Assembly (NCBI RefSeq): GCF_006716355.1
Contig: NZ_VFOW01000001.1
Coordinates: 868,001 to 932,000, forward strand
Length of the DNA: 64,000 nt
Direction of reading: 5' to 3'
Source: Stackebrandtia endophytica
GTDB lineage: Bacteria > Actinomycetota > Actinomycetes > Mycobacteriales > Micromonosporaceae
The position numbers and the translations under genes are program-made. This document shows, in pieces, positions 29,501 to 37,964 of this stretch; within the stretch, counting starts at the first letter, position 1; each line of letters opens with the position of its first letter. The notes beneath the pieces were generated by a model. That model had not been told where the DNA came from. It did no database searches and saw nothing but the letters and a program-made list of their open reading frames with translations.

Positions 29501-32500
29501 AGGTGCGCATCCGACAACAGGCGGCGCAGCCCGTCGCCGAGCTGTTCGGCGTCGGGAGTGCCGTATCGACCGCGTCCACCCCGGTGCCCCACCTGCGTCG
29601 CCTCGATCACCGCGTCGACACGGCTGTCTACGGTGGAGTCGAAGCGACGCAACAGGATGGCCGCCACCCCCTCACCCGGCACCCAGCCGACGACGTCCGG
29701 GTCGAAGGCCCCCTCGGGAAGACGCTCGGCCAACAGACCGGAGTCGACCAGCTCCCGAAGGTGATGCGGGTGGAGAAACAGATTGGCGGCCGCGACGACC
29801 GCCGCGTCGCATTCTCCGTCACGGATGCTCTCGACGGCCAGGTGCAGCGCCGTCAACGACGAGGCGCACGAGGTGTCGACGGCGATGCTGGGCCCGGTGA
29901 ACCCGAAGAAGTGGGAGATCCGGTTGGCGGCCTGAGAACCGGTCGACGACATCGCGGCGATCTCCTCTCCCGCGTCGGACTGGGCGGCGACCAGACGGTG
30001 GTCCTGCCACATCGTGCCCAGGAAGACGCCGACCCTGCCGTCGCCGTTGAGTTCGGCGGCGGTGTGTGCGGCGTCCTCCAGGCACTCCCACACCACGGTC
30101 AACAACAGCCGGACCTGCGGGTCCAACCGTGCCGCCTCCATCGGTGAGATGTGAAACAGCAGGGGATCGAAGGTGTCGACATCGGACAGGAATCCGCCCG
30201 GGTGGTCGCCGCCGACCTGGGCTCGACGAGCATCGGAGACCGGGCGCAGCGACCGCACCCCGCTCGACAGGTTTCGCCACAACCTGCGCGGGTTGTCGGC
30301 GTCGGGGAATCGTCCGGCCACCCCGCAGACCGCCGCGCCGGTGGGGGCTTCGTCGCCGGCTCGATCGATGCCACCGGCGACGAACGCCTGTAGGAACGGA
30401 TCGCCCGCATCCAGTCCGCATTCGGTTCGGATCGCCTCGATGTTGACCGATCCGATGGGGCACAGGCCGATCGCGGTGTCGGTCTGCGCCTGCATCAGGA
30501 CCTGGCCGAGGTAGCCCGCCTCCAGCGCGAGGAACCGTTGGGCATCGTCGCCGTACAGCGGCGTGATCGCGTTCGCGCGGCCGAACAGGTACAGCTCGAA
30601 GGCGGCCTGCCCGGCCAGCGGTCGGTTGTAACCGAAGTGCAGTCCCGGGTCGATGACGTCGCGACGGCTGACGCGGTGCAACGCGTGATCCAGCGGGTGG
30701 TAGTAGTAGAGCCCGCCATCCAATCCGGTCACTCCGCCGGAACGCACCCGCAGGTAGATCCGTACCGCGTAGGTGTCCCCGGCTGACGGGTATCGCCGCG
30801 GTGGGCCTTGGGAGTCGACATGTTCGGCGGCTCCGGCCAGCAGTGCGGCCAGTTCGGACAGTTCCACCGGCTGACGCGGGAACTCGCGTCGGCTGGCGCG
30901 AGCCGCGCGTTCGGCGACGTCGGCGGGGACCGCTCCCAGGTGGACGATCGACTCATCGGCCCCGGCGACCCGAAGATCGTGCCGTGCGGCCTTGAACGCG
31001 GCTCGCTCGGTGGCGGAGAAGAAGTCGACGCCGACGGGCGGTTCCGCCGACTCCCGGTCGGGCTCGATCGACTTCGGTACCGCCGGCGCGACGCCCAGAT
31101 CGGCGGCGATACCTGCGACGGTGGGTTGAGCCAGCAGCACCGACACCGGGATACGCCGCCCGTGGCGCTGCTGTATCGCGGCGGAGGCACGCACCATGGT
31201 GAACGACGTGGCGCCCAGGTCCCACAGATCGTCATCGGGTTTGACCTCGGGTGTCTCCAACAGTTCGGCGAAGATCCCGGCGATCTCGGCCACCACGTCG
31301 TCGACGACCGCGACCGCCTCGGGTTCGGCGGGCGGCTCCTCAGTCGAAATCAACGCGTCTCGATCGAGTTTGCCGTTGGGCGTGGCCGGGAAGACGTCGT
31401 GAAACCGGACCAGATTGGGAACCATGTAGTCGGGCAGGGTCTCGGCGACGAACGCCCGCAACCGCCCGGTGGTCGGCCGATCGATCCCCGTCGGCAGCAG
31501 GTGACCGACAAGCTTTCGATCGGCGTCGCCTTCGACGGTGACCACGGCGTCCTTGACGGCCGGGTGCTGACGCAGCCGGTGCTCGATCTCCCCCGGCTCC
31601 ACCCGGAAACCGCGCACCTTGACCTGGTGGTCGCTGCGGCCGACGAAGCAGATGTTGCCGTCGGGATACCGGTAGGCGCGATCTCCGGTGCGGTAGATGC
31701 GGGCACCGGGCAGCGACGAGAACGGGTCGGGCAGAAAGGCCGCACGGGTCAGTTCGGGTTGCCGATGGTAACCGATGGCCAGACAGTCACCTCCGATGTA
31801 GAGGTCACCCTCCACACCGGTCGGACACGGTCGCATGTGGTCGTCGAGGATGTGGTATTCGGCGTGGTCGATCGGCAGGCCGTAGGGGATGCTCCGCCAG
31901 CTCGGGTCGATCGTGTCGATCTCGAACCAGTTCGACCACACGGTCGCCTCGGTGGCTCCGCCCAAACTGACCACGCGGGCGTTGCCGAAGACCGCGCGAA
32001 CCTCGTCGGGCAACGTCAACGGTGTGTAGTCGCCGCTGAGATAGACCAGTCGAAGCCGATCGGTCCCGGCTTTGTCGGCCGCATCGGCCAGGAACGGCGC
32101 GACCTGGTGCAGGGTGGTGGGCGCGGAGTTCCAAAAGGTCACCGGTTGGCTCAGCAGGATGTCCAACAGTAGTCGAGGGTCGTGCTGTTGCTCCTCGTCG
32201 GCGATGTAGAGGCCGGCTCCGACACCGAGCAGGCCCAAAATGTCGAACACCGACAGGTCGAATCCCAACGAGGTGACGCACAGTCCCAGATCGTTGGGTC
32301 CGAAGTGGTGGGTGCGGCGGCACCAGTCGAACAGTTTGCCCAGGGTGCGGTGTGCGACGGCGACGCCCTTGGGTTTACCGGTGCTGCCCGAGGTGAAGAT
32401 GACGTAGGCGGGGTCGTCGGTGCCGACGACCGGGTCGGGATCGTCCTCGCGACCGGCACAGCCGTCGATGTCGACCACGGTGGTCGCCGCCGACGGTGTC

Positions 32501-35500
32501 CACCCGTCGCGACGCGCACCGACCAGCACCGTCGAGGCCCCGGATTCGGTCATCATGACCTCGGCTCTGCCCGACGGCAGGCCCGGATCGATCGGGACGT
32601 AACAGCCACCGGCCTTCAGGACTCCGAACACGGCAGCGGCCATCTCGGGGCCGCGCGGTACCGAGATCGCGACCGGCTCCCCGGCGGTCACACCGAGGTC
32701 GCGCAGGCGCCAGGCGATGCGGTTGGACCAGGCGTTGAGCTCCCCGAAACCGACCTCGCCACCGCGCCACCGCACGGCGACGGCCTCGGGACGCCGCCGT
32801 GCCTGTTCCTCGAACGCCAGGTGGGCCGGGAAACCGGTCGGGGTGTCCTCAATCGATGGTGCGGGACCGTCGTCCCGCGACCGGCACAGGTCGGCCACCG
32901 CGTCGGCGTAGGCGTCGAACATCGCGTCGAGTCGCCCGGCCGGAAACCGTTCCTCAATCGCGTCCCAACACAGTAGAGCCTCGTCGCCGTCGACTACGGT
33001 GACGCAGTCCAACGCCACGTCGGGAGTACAGGTCAGCCAGGGCCCCAGCGTGATCCCGCTCGGCAGTGGCTGGTTCGTCAACTCCAGCAGTCCGGTGTAG
33101 ACGACGGGTAGTTGGAAGGTGGTGGCGCGGCGGTGGCGCATCACGTGGCGGCGCATGAGTGCCAGACCGTCGACGGCGTCGGCGCCCTCGTCCTCGGTGA
33201 TCCGGCGGTGGATGTCGGCGGCGATCCGCCAGACGGACTCCGTCGTCGGTTCCCGGCGCAGCCAGCTCAGCCGGGTGTATTCACCGGGTCGGTGCGGCTG
33301 TGACGCCTCGGTCCACCGCACCACCGGGAAGCTGAACGGTTCGGCGTGATGCCGGGCGATCACCGCTGCGAACAGCGCCGCGAGCACGTCGTCGGGACGC
33401 ACCCGGTGCGTCATGGCGGCCGAGGTCAACCGACGCCAGCCGGACAGTCGGCGCTGCCGTCGCACTCGTGGCGCGGGCTCGTCGTGGTCGAGCAGGATCG
33501 GCCCGGACGGCAGTTCGGCGACCCGGGCACGCCAGTGCTCGGTCGCGCAGTCGCGCTCGTCGTCACCGGCGGGCGGTTCGGGCGTAGACAGTGACGGCAA
33601 CGGCGCGGCCTCGGGTTCCCGGTACAACCGCAGCAGTTCCCTGGCGATCAGGTGAATGCTTCGTCCATCCAGAATGGTCAGATCGAGGGTGAGGTGAACG
33701 GTCCCGCCACCGGGATGGCGGGTGGTTCGCAGATCCCATTGGGGACCACGGCCCAGCGGAAAGGACCGACCGGCGCAGCGATCGCGAAGTGCGGCGTGGT
33801 AGCGGGTGGCCTCCTCGGCGGTGGCCAGCTCGATCTGAGGTATGTCGACGCGGTCGGGCGGTCCTTCGCGCACCGCGATGCCGCCGTCGGCGTCGACGAT
33901 CGCGGTCAGCATGGGGTACGCCGACAACAGCCGATGCCAGGCCGTCTGGAGACGGTCCACGTCGACGGCTTCGGACAGCTCGAAGGACTGGTAGACCTGG
34001 CATCCGTCCCATGCGGAGGGTTCGGCGACGGCGCGGGGAACGAAGTACGCCTGCTGCAACTCGTTCAGCCGGTGCCGAACCGGGTCCGCCTCATCCACCC
34101 AGTGCAGCGAGTTGAGGAACCACGCGAACAGTTCCTCGACGACTCCCGGTTCGAATCGCTCGACCGCGACGTCCCAGTGAACGTGAAGCCGACCGTCGTC
34201 GACCCACATCTGATGGTCCAGCGCGATGCCACTGGTTCGACTGAGCCGGTAGGTGACCGAATCGGCGAAGTCGCCCGGCCGAGCCGGGCGGCCGGTGTCG
34301 ATGAGGCTGGTGAACACCACCGGCAGGTCGACTCCGCCGTTGCGGGTCTCCCGCAGGGCTCTGACTCCCGACATCGCGCTGTGCCGCAGGTCGGCCAGCA
34401 GCCGTTCGTACACCGCCGAGGCGGCCTCCGCCAGCGAAAGTCCGGCCGTCATCGGCATCGGTGAGACCAGGCTGGAGGTGAACGGGCCGACGACGTCCTC
34501 GGCCGATTCCGGCAGTCGCATTCGGTCGCTGACCGTCAGGATCAGGGTGTGCGGTTCCCGGTCGCGCTGCCGTTGCAGGCATTCGGTGAACAGCGTCAGT
34601 ACCAGCGAGGTCGGGCTGACCGACCAGCGGCGGGCCGCGGCTTCGATTCGAGCCCACTGTGGTGCCTCGACCGTGGAACGAAACGCGACTCGGCGATGGT
34701 CTCCGGCGGCGGTGGCGACCGCGCTCGGTCCCGGTGGCAGATCGGCCAGGCGCTCAATCCAATATCGACGGTCGGCCTCCCCGGGGCCGCCCGATGTCAA
34801 CCGCGCCAGACAATCCGACAACGAGGGGCCGCCGCGCGACGACGCGAAATCCGGGTCGCAGTACCAACTCCACAGGTCGTCCAGAAGCACCGACAGGCCG
34901 TGCCCGTCGATGATGGACCCGTCCAGGGCCAGTTGGACCAGTCCGTCCCCTCGGGGCAGTCTGGTCGCGACGACATCCCACAGTGGCCATGCTCCCGGGG
35001 TGAATCGCCGATGCGACAGTCGATCTCGAACCGCCGCGATCCAGTCGTCGGCGGCCTGCCGGTCACAGTCGGCCCGGTCATGGGTCTCGATCGCGGTGGT
35101 GCCGTCGAAGTCCCGGATTCGCTGTGTGCCGTCGGCGGTGATGTGAAGGCGCAGTGCCTCGTGGTGGCCGACTGCTCGGTGCCAGGCGGTGGCGAACCGG
35201 TCCGGGTCGAGATCGGGTACCTCGAACTCCCGGTAGATGTGGCATCCGACCGGGTCCGGACTCAACTCGGGTGTCTTGCCGATCTGGTAAGCCTGTTGCA
35301 GGTCGGTCGGTTTCAGGGGTGCCCCCGGTTCCGGCGCCGATGGTGTCGGGTCCGGTTCGACCTGCGCGGGCTCACCGCTGTCGGCCACCCGGCTGATCAG
35401 TGCGGCCACATCGGGAAGCTTCACCAACTCGGTGACCGGCACGTCGACGCCGAGCCGCTGCCGCAGCCCCATCCACAGTCGGGTCAGCGCGAGCGAGCCC

Positions 35501-35607
35501 AGGCCCAGTCGGCTCAACGACGTGGCGGGGTCGATGCGGGTGTCGGGAACGAGTTCGCCAAGCGCCTCGATCACGATGTCGGCGACGGAGTTGTCGGGGT
35601 CGGTCAT
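23587..35607 (-). CDS. Hybrid NRPS-PKS: carrier-Cy-Cy-A(Cys)-PCP-Ox-KS0-ACP-KS-KR-ACP-KS
   Basis: 4006 residues. Carrier (S38 in LGLGSLAL); two tandem cyclization domains (~100-505, ~510-915); A domain (~924-1420); PCP (LGATSFTM, ~1466); SagB/McbC-type FMN thiazoline oxidase (~1530-1742); KS without the HGTGT His (~1756-2180); ACP (YGLTSLL, ~2347); KS (~2411-2830); KR (TGGTGRLG ~3197, Tyr in LPGYAAANS ~3352); ACP (LGVESV, ~3483); KS (~3541-3970). The A-domain specificity positions read D, L, F, N, L, S, L, V, W, a cysteine code. Predicted job: accept an aminoacyl starter on the N-terminal carrier, add and cyclize Cys, oxidize to a thiazole, then begin polyketide extension. The last KS works with DH-ACP-KR on the next PKS. 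Its ATG overlaps the stop of the AT-ER gene as ATGA. No AT domain is present. Confidence 0.95.
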   Translation of the reverse strand: MTDPDNSVADIVIEALGELVPDTRIDPATSLSRLGLGSLALTRLWMGLRQRLGVDVPVTELVKLPDVAALISRVADSGEPAQVEPDPTPSAPEPGAPLKPTDLQQAYQIGKTPELSPDPVGCHIYREFEVPDLDPDRFATAWHRAVGHHEALRLHITADGTQRIRDFDGTTAIETHDRADCDRQAADDWIAAVRDRLSHRRFTPGAWPLWDVVATRLPRGDGLVQLALDGSIIDGHGLSVLLDDLWSWYCDPDFASSRGGPSLSDCLARLTSGGPGEADRRYWIERLADLPPGPSAVATAAGDHRRVAFRSTVEAPQWARIEAAARRWSVSPTSLVLTLFTECLQRQRDREPHTLILTVSDRMRLPESAEDVVGPFTSSLVSPMPMTAGLSLAEAASAVYERLLADLRHSAMSGVRALRETRNGGVDLPVVFTSLIDTGRPARPGDFADSVTYRLSRTSGIALDHQMWVDDGRLHVHWDVAVERFEPGVVEELFAWFLNSLHWVDEADPVRHRLNELQQAYFVPRAVAEPSAWDGCQVYQSFELSEAVDVDRLQTAWHRLLSAYPMLTAIVDADGGIAVREGPPDRVDIPQIELATAEEATRYHAALRDRCAGRSFPLGRGPQWDLRTTRHPGGGTVHLTLDLTILDGRSIHLIARELLRLYREPEAAPLPSLSTPEPPAGDDERDCATEHWRARVAELPSGPILLDHDEPAPRVRRQRRLSGWRRLTSAAMTHRVRPDDVLAALFAAVIARHHAEPFSFPVVRWTEASQPHRPGEYTRLSWLRREPTTESVWRIAADIHRRITEDEGADAVDGLALMRRHVMRHRRATTFQLPVVYTGLLELTNQPLPSGITLGPWLTCTPDVALDCVTVVDGDEALLCWDAIEERFPAGRLDAMFDAYADAVADLCRSRDDGPAPSIEDTPTGFPAHLAFEEQARRRPEAVAVRWRGGEVGFGELNAWSNRIAWRLRDLGVTAGEPVAISVPRGPEMAAAVFGVLKAGGCYVPIDPGLPSGRAEVMMTESGASTVLVGARRDGWTPSAATTVVDIDGCAGREDDPDPVVGTDDPAYVIFTSGSTGKPKGVAVAHRTLGKLFDWCRRTHHFGPNDLGLCVTSLGFDLSVFDILGLLGVGAGLYIADEEQQHDPRLLLDILLSQPVTFWNSAPTTLHQVAPFLADAADKAGTDRLRLVYLSGDYTPLTLPDEVRAVFGNARVVSLGGATEATVWSNWFEIDTIDPSWRSIPYGLPIDHAEYHILDDHMRPCPTGVEGDLYIGGDCLAIGYHRQPELTRAAFLPDPFSSLPGARIYRTGDRAYRYPDGNICFVGRSDHQVKVRGFRVEPGEIEHRLRQHPAVKDAVVTVEGDADRKLVGHLLPTGIDRPTTGRLRAFVAETLPDYMVPNLVRFHDVFPATPNGKLDRDALISTEEPPAEPEAVAVVDDVVAEIAGIFAELLETPEVKPDDDLWDLGATSFTMVRASAAIQQRHGRRIPVSVLLAQPTVAGIAADLGVAPAVPKSIEPDRESAEPPVGVDFFSATERAAFKAARHDLRVAGADESIVHLGAVPADVAERAARASRREFPRQPVELSELAALLAGAAEHVDSQGPPRRYPSAGDTYAVRIYLRVRSGGVTGLDGGLYYYHPLDHALHRVSRRDVIDPGLHFGYNRPLAGQAAFELYLFGRANAITPLYGDDAQRFLALEAGYLGQVLMQAQTDTAIGLCPIGSVNIEAIRTECGLDAGDPFLQAFVAGGIDRAGDEAPTGAAVCGVAGRFPDADNPRRLWRNLSSGVRSLRPVSDARRAQVGGDHPGGFLSDVDTFDPLLFHISPMEAARLDPQVRLLLTVVWECLEDAAHTAAELNGDGRVGVFLGTMWQDHRLVAAQSDAGEEIAAMSSTGSQAANRISHFFGFTGPSIAVDTSCASSLTALHLAVESIRDGECDAAVVAAANLFLHPHHLRELVDSGLLAERLPEGAFDPDVVGWVPGEGVAAILLRRFDSTVDSRVDAVIEATQVGHRGGRGRYGTPDAEQLGDGLRRLLSDAHLAPEYVDYIECAAAGSAVADAAEVEAITSVFGATSPPLGSVKPNIGHLEAAAGLAQLIKVIAQLGHRRFAPTIASSRSHPMIEGVTDRVVTESTDWTDRPDGRPRRALVNAIGATGSHAHVIVREAPRIEAPAAPATAPVHVVLSAATESELADLAGSWHDHLSTLDMPPSPSEVAYTSQLGRTALEHRLAIACGDHGELLTGLATVSRGGTGPSIHHGGIGASSGSSPVDRWLSGESVDWRQAWPQPRPRRIELPTYPFTTTTRRDDRIVDTNRPSEAPDRLASLLTRLYSEVSGIAVERLRPEVPLEHYGLTSLLISRLTARLESEIGRISPTVFYEHPTLGRVAAALATTARIEPGPVIEPDPEPEPAGGEAVAIIGVAGRYPEADDVDQFWRNLAAGRDSVTGRPPPGRLGGTDRRMPGGYLAEVDTFDPLFFGITPHDAALMDPQERLFLQTGWHALEDAGYSRHRLSAVTGNAVGVYAASMYNEYPFHGLDCGHSHREQPPVATGSAIAGIANRVSYFLDCHGPSLTVDTMCSGSLTAIHLAVTGLRGGECSMALAGGVNLSLHPNKYVQLEQRAMLAPGGRCRAFSVDADGFVPGEGVGVVVLKPLSRALADGDRIHAVIEGSAINHGGKTNGYSVPSPAAQARLVAEAMRDAAVGPADIGYIEAHGTGTALGDPVEVSGLDQAFADALPPTAARPLGTVKTNIGHLEAAAGIAGLTKVIMQFRHDTVAPSLHAEDLNPAVDWSATPFRVQRTAAPWPAVPKRAGISSFGAGGSGGHLIVAAPPPPASVVGTATDKGGEELILLSARTSSALLQQCQRLRARLIEHPGVELSDVAYTLQVGREQLRHRLAIVAADVAELCEALERPGEPWPTGVVTADDLHRPMVTPQPSADPRQLARRWMEGERFDFTAWHRPGRRRVVNLPGYPFERMRCWVDSTITRQQTPTKPAPAPLLTRRWQPIETAWQRPPDPASVLCLIRPDQRDLAGAVARELGTPTLILTDGETAEDDRVFSGWLDLTALPGPLASDDENRGWRDRLATLRDALGTGRLTRVMQVTSGLLDMPGTPPRLAGAPLAGFVKNLAAHHDGLQSTVLDIDATDHPIDRLAREVVAEWRAGHPAGEICRRGGDRFAPQLVATEAPPTVERLDPAVCHLVTGGTGRLGLLAAGRLVDRGATRLAILGHRRLPPRSEWDRADLPAPQREIVAAIRGWQRRGCEVLADTGDLADRVTLDRFLDRVRRELGPIGGLIHCAGSRPEQDDASFPGRVESMFAAKVEGLDLLTELTAEDPLRYVVLYSSVSASIPALAVGLPGYAAANSYLDHFASVRQRRGDHRFRSIAWPIWRRTDPQSTAACDRVGMGTLTDEAGLTILDTAIVGPARNLLVWPATAAAPVRDLGVNPTPTPTADDEPVRRIVADCLGIAVDDLDPTAEFADLGVESVMMAELVRRLENRYGRPIDPTSLLDHPTTAKLSRHLADAPPAPSEVERPSPTPSTGDDRVAVIGMACRFPGADDVAEFWRLLNDGDCAVSAVPTSRWDVHRWYDPAGAPGTSVSARGGFVTGIEEFDAGYFDMSDEAAANTDPAVRLALENAAMCLADAGYTEESVRGGQVGVFMGARMSGYRDRVDVTATPGLGGDQNFIAAALSHHFDLRGPNLVVDSACSSALVSVAMARRSLLSGETDLAFAGGVEVLLDERPYLSFTAAKALSPRGRCASFDAEADGFVPGEGCGVVLLKRLSDAIRDGDRIQAIIEAVAVGNDGRTMGLTTPNPQAQAAVIRRALSESGLTADQIGMIEAHGTGTMIGDPIELRALTQVFGEQTAATGYCAIGSVKSNIGHLLSAAGIAGLIKVVLSLGNGRRPATLFCERPNPRFDFASSPFFPNRTTAGWDGLRRAAGVSAFGLGGTNAHLIATGPDPDWGPGRTALPPPGFTRRRLWLERPEPSSDAPQVSEPVVASVLDLRFVSAG
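28450..30345 (-). other. Non-elongating KS0-ACP module
   Basis: The KS keeps Cys in DTSCASS and the second His in KPNIGH. The HGTGT motif is lost: the stretch reads ECAAAGSAVADA, so the catalytic His is missing. Such KS0 domains transfer the acyl chain without decarboxylative elongation. It is followed by an ACP with GLTS. It probably moves the thiazolyl intermediate from the NRPS part to the PKS part. Confidence 0.85.
30370..32840 (-). other. Cys-type A domain, PCP and thiazoline oxidase
   Basis: The A domain shows FTSGSTGKPKG, FDLSVFDILG, WNSAPTT, YLSGDY and GGATEATVW. The derived code is nearest to cysteine. After the PCP comes a nitroreductase-fold oxidase with RRYPSAGDTY, GLYYYHP and GQVLMQAQTD. 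That fold is the SagB/McbC-like dehydrogenase that turns thiazolines into thiazoles with FMN. Confidence 0.85.
32850..35310 (-). other. Tandem heterocyclization (Cy) domains
   Basis: Both halves begin with the LQQAY motif of Cy domains. The second has the canonical DxxxxDxxS signature as DLTILDGRS (~646). The first reads DGSIIDGHG (~232), keeping both Asp but with Gly for Ser. Doubling of Cy domains often splits condensation and cyclization between the two copies. Here the altered first copy suggests such a division. Confidence 0.82.
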
Positions 35608-37964
35608 GATCTGTGATCCATTCGCCCTCGGTCGAGAATCCGGGCGGCCCCGGTCATCAGGAGTTCGGCGACGGCGTCGACGTCGCGTCGCCGCCAGTCG
35701 GTCATCGGGGTGTCGGCGACAACCCGGTTGAAGTCCCCCAGCGCGGGACCACAGTGGATTTGGAAGTTCACCTTCTGATCGGTGACGCCGTCACGGGCCC
35801 ACCGGTTCGTGCGCGCCAGATACCAGCGGAACACCAAGGCCATCCGATACTTCGGGTCGCGGTCGGCGCGGTCGAGGTCGGCGTCGCGACGACCCCGCAG
35901 GTGCGCGGCGGTCTCATCCCAGACGTCGGCGATCGTCCGTCCGAAGTAGCGCTTCTCCAGCAGGGCTCGGGTGGCCTCGTCGATGTCGTCCAGACCGTCG
36001 TGCTGTCGGTACAGCTGATACAGCTTGTTGGCACGGGCGGCGAACAGTGTGCCCTTGCGGACCACCTGCACGCGGGCACCCAACTCGAACATGTCCCCGG
36101 CGGGTGCGTACTCGGTGTCCTGCACGTCGAGGGCGGCCAGCATGTCCTTGACCGCGTCGGAGGTGTCGGCCTGCGGCGTCGCCTGGTTGACCGAGCCGGT
36201 GAGTACGAAGTCGGCCCCCAGCAGGAATGCCGCGGCCACCGCCTCGGGCGAGCCCAGTCCCCCGGCCGCACCGACCCGGATGCCGACCGGGTACCGGTGT
36301 TGACTCATGCAACGGTCCCGCAACCGGATGAGCGCGGGCAACAGAACATAGGGATTGCCGCCGTCGGTGTGTCCGCCGGAGTCGGCTTCGACGCACAGGT
36401 CACCGGCGACCGGCATCGTCGCGGCGATCTCGGCTTCGGTGGCCGACAGCGCCTTCTCATCGACCAGTTGTCGCAGGAGCCGGTCGGGGGGCGGCGCGGT
36501 GAACGCCTCGGCGACTTCGGGGCGGGAGACCTTCGCGATGAGGTGGCGGGCGGTCGGTGAGCCGTCGGGTTGGCGTCTCGCGCCGCCGAACCGAAGGTGG
36601 ATCACCCCGGCGGTGACACCGGTGTATCCGGATGCCTCGATGTATTGGATGTCCTGCTCCAGGTAGCGCCGCACCAGAGCCCGCTCGGCCTGCGGGTCGT
36701 CCGGGGTCGCCAACAGATTCATCCCGAACCTTCCCCCGTCGCCTAGTTCGGTGCGCAACCGCGCGATCGCGGCGTCCACCTCGGGCAGACTCAAACCGCC
36801 CGCTCCGAAGAAGCCCAGCAGTCCGGCGCGGCTCATTCGCGCGACCAGCTCGGTGGAGGCGATACCCTGAAACATCGATCCGGCCAGGTAGGCGTATCGC
36901 AAGCCGTAGTCCCATCGAAAGGCCGCACTGCCCAGGTCGGCGGCCTCGGGAGCCGATCGGATCGGCGTGGCCGAAGTGGCAGCGGGCGGTTCGGGCACCA
37001 GGTGTCTCGGCGGACCGGGGCGGTCGGCCGCCACGGTCGGCACGGGCAGCGGCTCATCGGCTTCGGTCGCGCTCGGCGGATCGACTCGCTCACCGGTGCC
37101 GGATTCGTGGCGATACGGCTCGTCCGCCGCCTGTCGCCACAGTCCGGTCAGGACGGTCCCTGGCCCGAGCTCGACGGCTTCGGTGACGCCTAGGCCGAGG
37201 AGGTGGGACATGCTCTCCCACCAGCGCACCGGGGCGGCCAACTGCCGCGCCAACAGGTCGGCCACCGCGCCGGGAGGGTAGGGCCGTCCGGTCACGTTGG
37301 CCACAACCGGAATCCGTGGATCGGCGAAGTCGACGGTTTCGAGAAATCGCGCGAACCTCTCGGCGGCACCGGCCATGTAGCGGGAGTGGAACGGCGCACT
37401 GACCCGCAGCGGAATCGCGCGCCCCCGTTTTCGGTGCGTCACGGTCGCGGCGGCTCGTTCGAGCAGGGCGACCGGTCCCGACAACACCAACTGGGTGGCG
37501 CTGTTGCGGTTGGCGATGTCCAGTCCCGCCAGGTCCGGTGCCGCCAGTGACTCCGCGACCGCCGACGCCGACGCACCGATGACGGCGAGCATGCCGCCGC
37601 CCGGTGAATCCTGCGACATGATCTCGCCGCGATGTTTCACCAGCCGTACCCCGGTGGCGAAGTCGAAGCAGCCGGCGGCCAACAGCGCGTTGTACTCCCC
37701 CAGGCTGTGCCCGGCGATCCACTGTGGCTCCGGATGGTCGGCCCGATACGCCAGGTGGGTCAAGGCGTTGACGACGAACAGCGCCGGTTGCACGTGACGG
37801 GTGTCGGTGAGACCCGGTGCGGCGCCGGTCAGACACTGGTCGCGCACCGAATAGCCCAGGATTCGGTCGGCGGTCTCCCACAGTTCGGGGAACCGTTCGG
37901 CGAGGCTTCGACCCATGCCGATGTGCTGCGAGCCCTGGCCGGGAAACAACCATGCCGTCGTCAT
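35604..37964 (-). CDS. trans-acting malonyl acyltransferase fused to PfaD-type enoyl reductase
   Basis: 786 residues from an ATG that overlaps the upstream stop as ATGA with GGGAG before it. The N-terminal AT has FPGQGSQ and GHSLGE (S87) and APFHSRYM. It should load malonyl onto all ACPs of the AT-less modules. After a Pro-rich linker (~280-335) comes an FMN enoyl reductase of the PfaD/TIGR02814 type (GFFGAGGLSL, GMNLLATPDD, EADSGGHTDG). The same fusion is known as LnmG in leinamycin biosynthesis. No KS-to-ACP module in view contains a cis ER, so any enoyl reduction would be supplied in trans. Confidence 0.93.
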   Translation of the reverse strand: MTTAWLFPGQGSQHIGMGRSLAERFPELWETADRILGYSVRDQCLTGAAPGLTDTRHVQPALFVVNALTHLAYRADHPEPQWIAGHSLGEYNALLAAGCFDFATGVRLVKHRGEIMSQDSPGGGMLAVIGASASAVAESLAAPDLAGLDIANRNSATQLVLSGPVALLERAAATVTHRKRGRAIPLRVSAPFHSRYMAGAAERFARFLETVDFADPRIPVVANVTGRPYPPGAVADLLARQLAAPVRWWESMSHLLGLGVTEAVELGPGTVLTGLWRQAADEPYRHESGTGERVDPPSATEADEPLPVPTVAADRPGPPRHLVPEPPAATSATPIRSAPEAADLGSAAFRWDYGLRYAYLAGSMFQGIASTELVARMSRAGLLGFFGAGGLSLPEVDAAIARLRTELGDGGRFGMNLLATPDDPQAERALVRRYLEQDIQYIEASGYTGVTAGVIHLRFGGARRQPDGSPTARHLIAKVSRPEVAEAFTAPPPDRLLRQLVDEKALSATEAEIAATMPVAGDLCVEADSGGHTDGGNPYVLLPALIRLRDRCMSQHRYPVGIRVGAAGGLGSPEAVAAAFLLGADFVLTGSVNQATPQADTSDAVKDMLAALDVQDTEYAPAGDMFELGARVQVVRKGTLFAARANKLYQLYRQHDGLDDIDEATRALLEKRYFGRTIADVWDETAAHLRGRRDADLDRADRDPKYRMALVFRWYLARTNRWARDGVTDQKVNFQIHCGPALGDFNRVVADTPMTDWRRRDVDAVAELLMTGAARILDRGRMDHRS

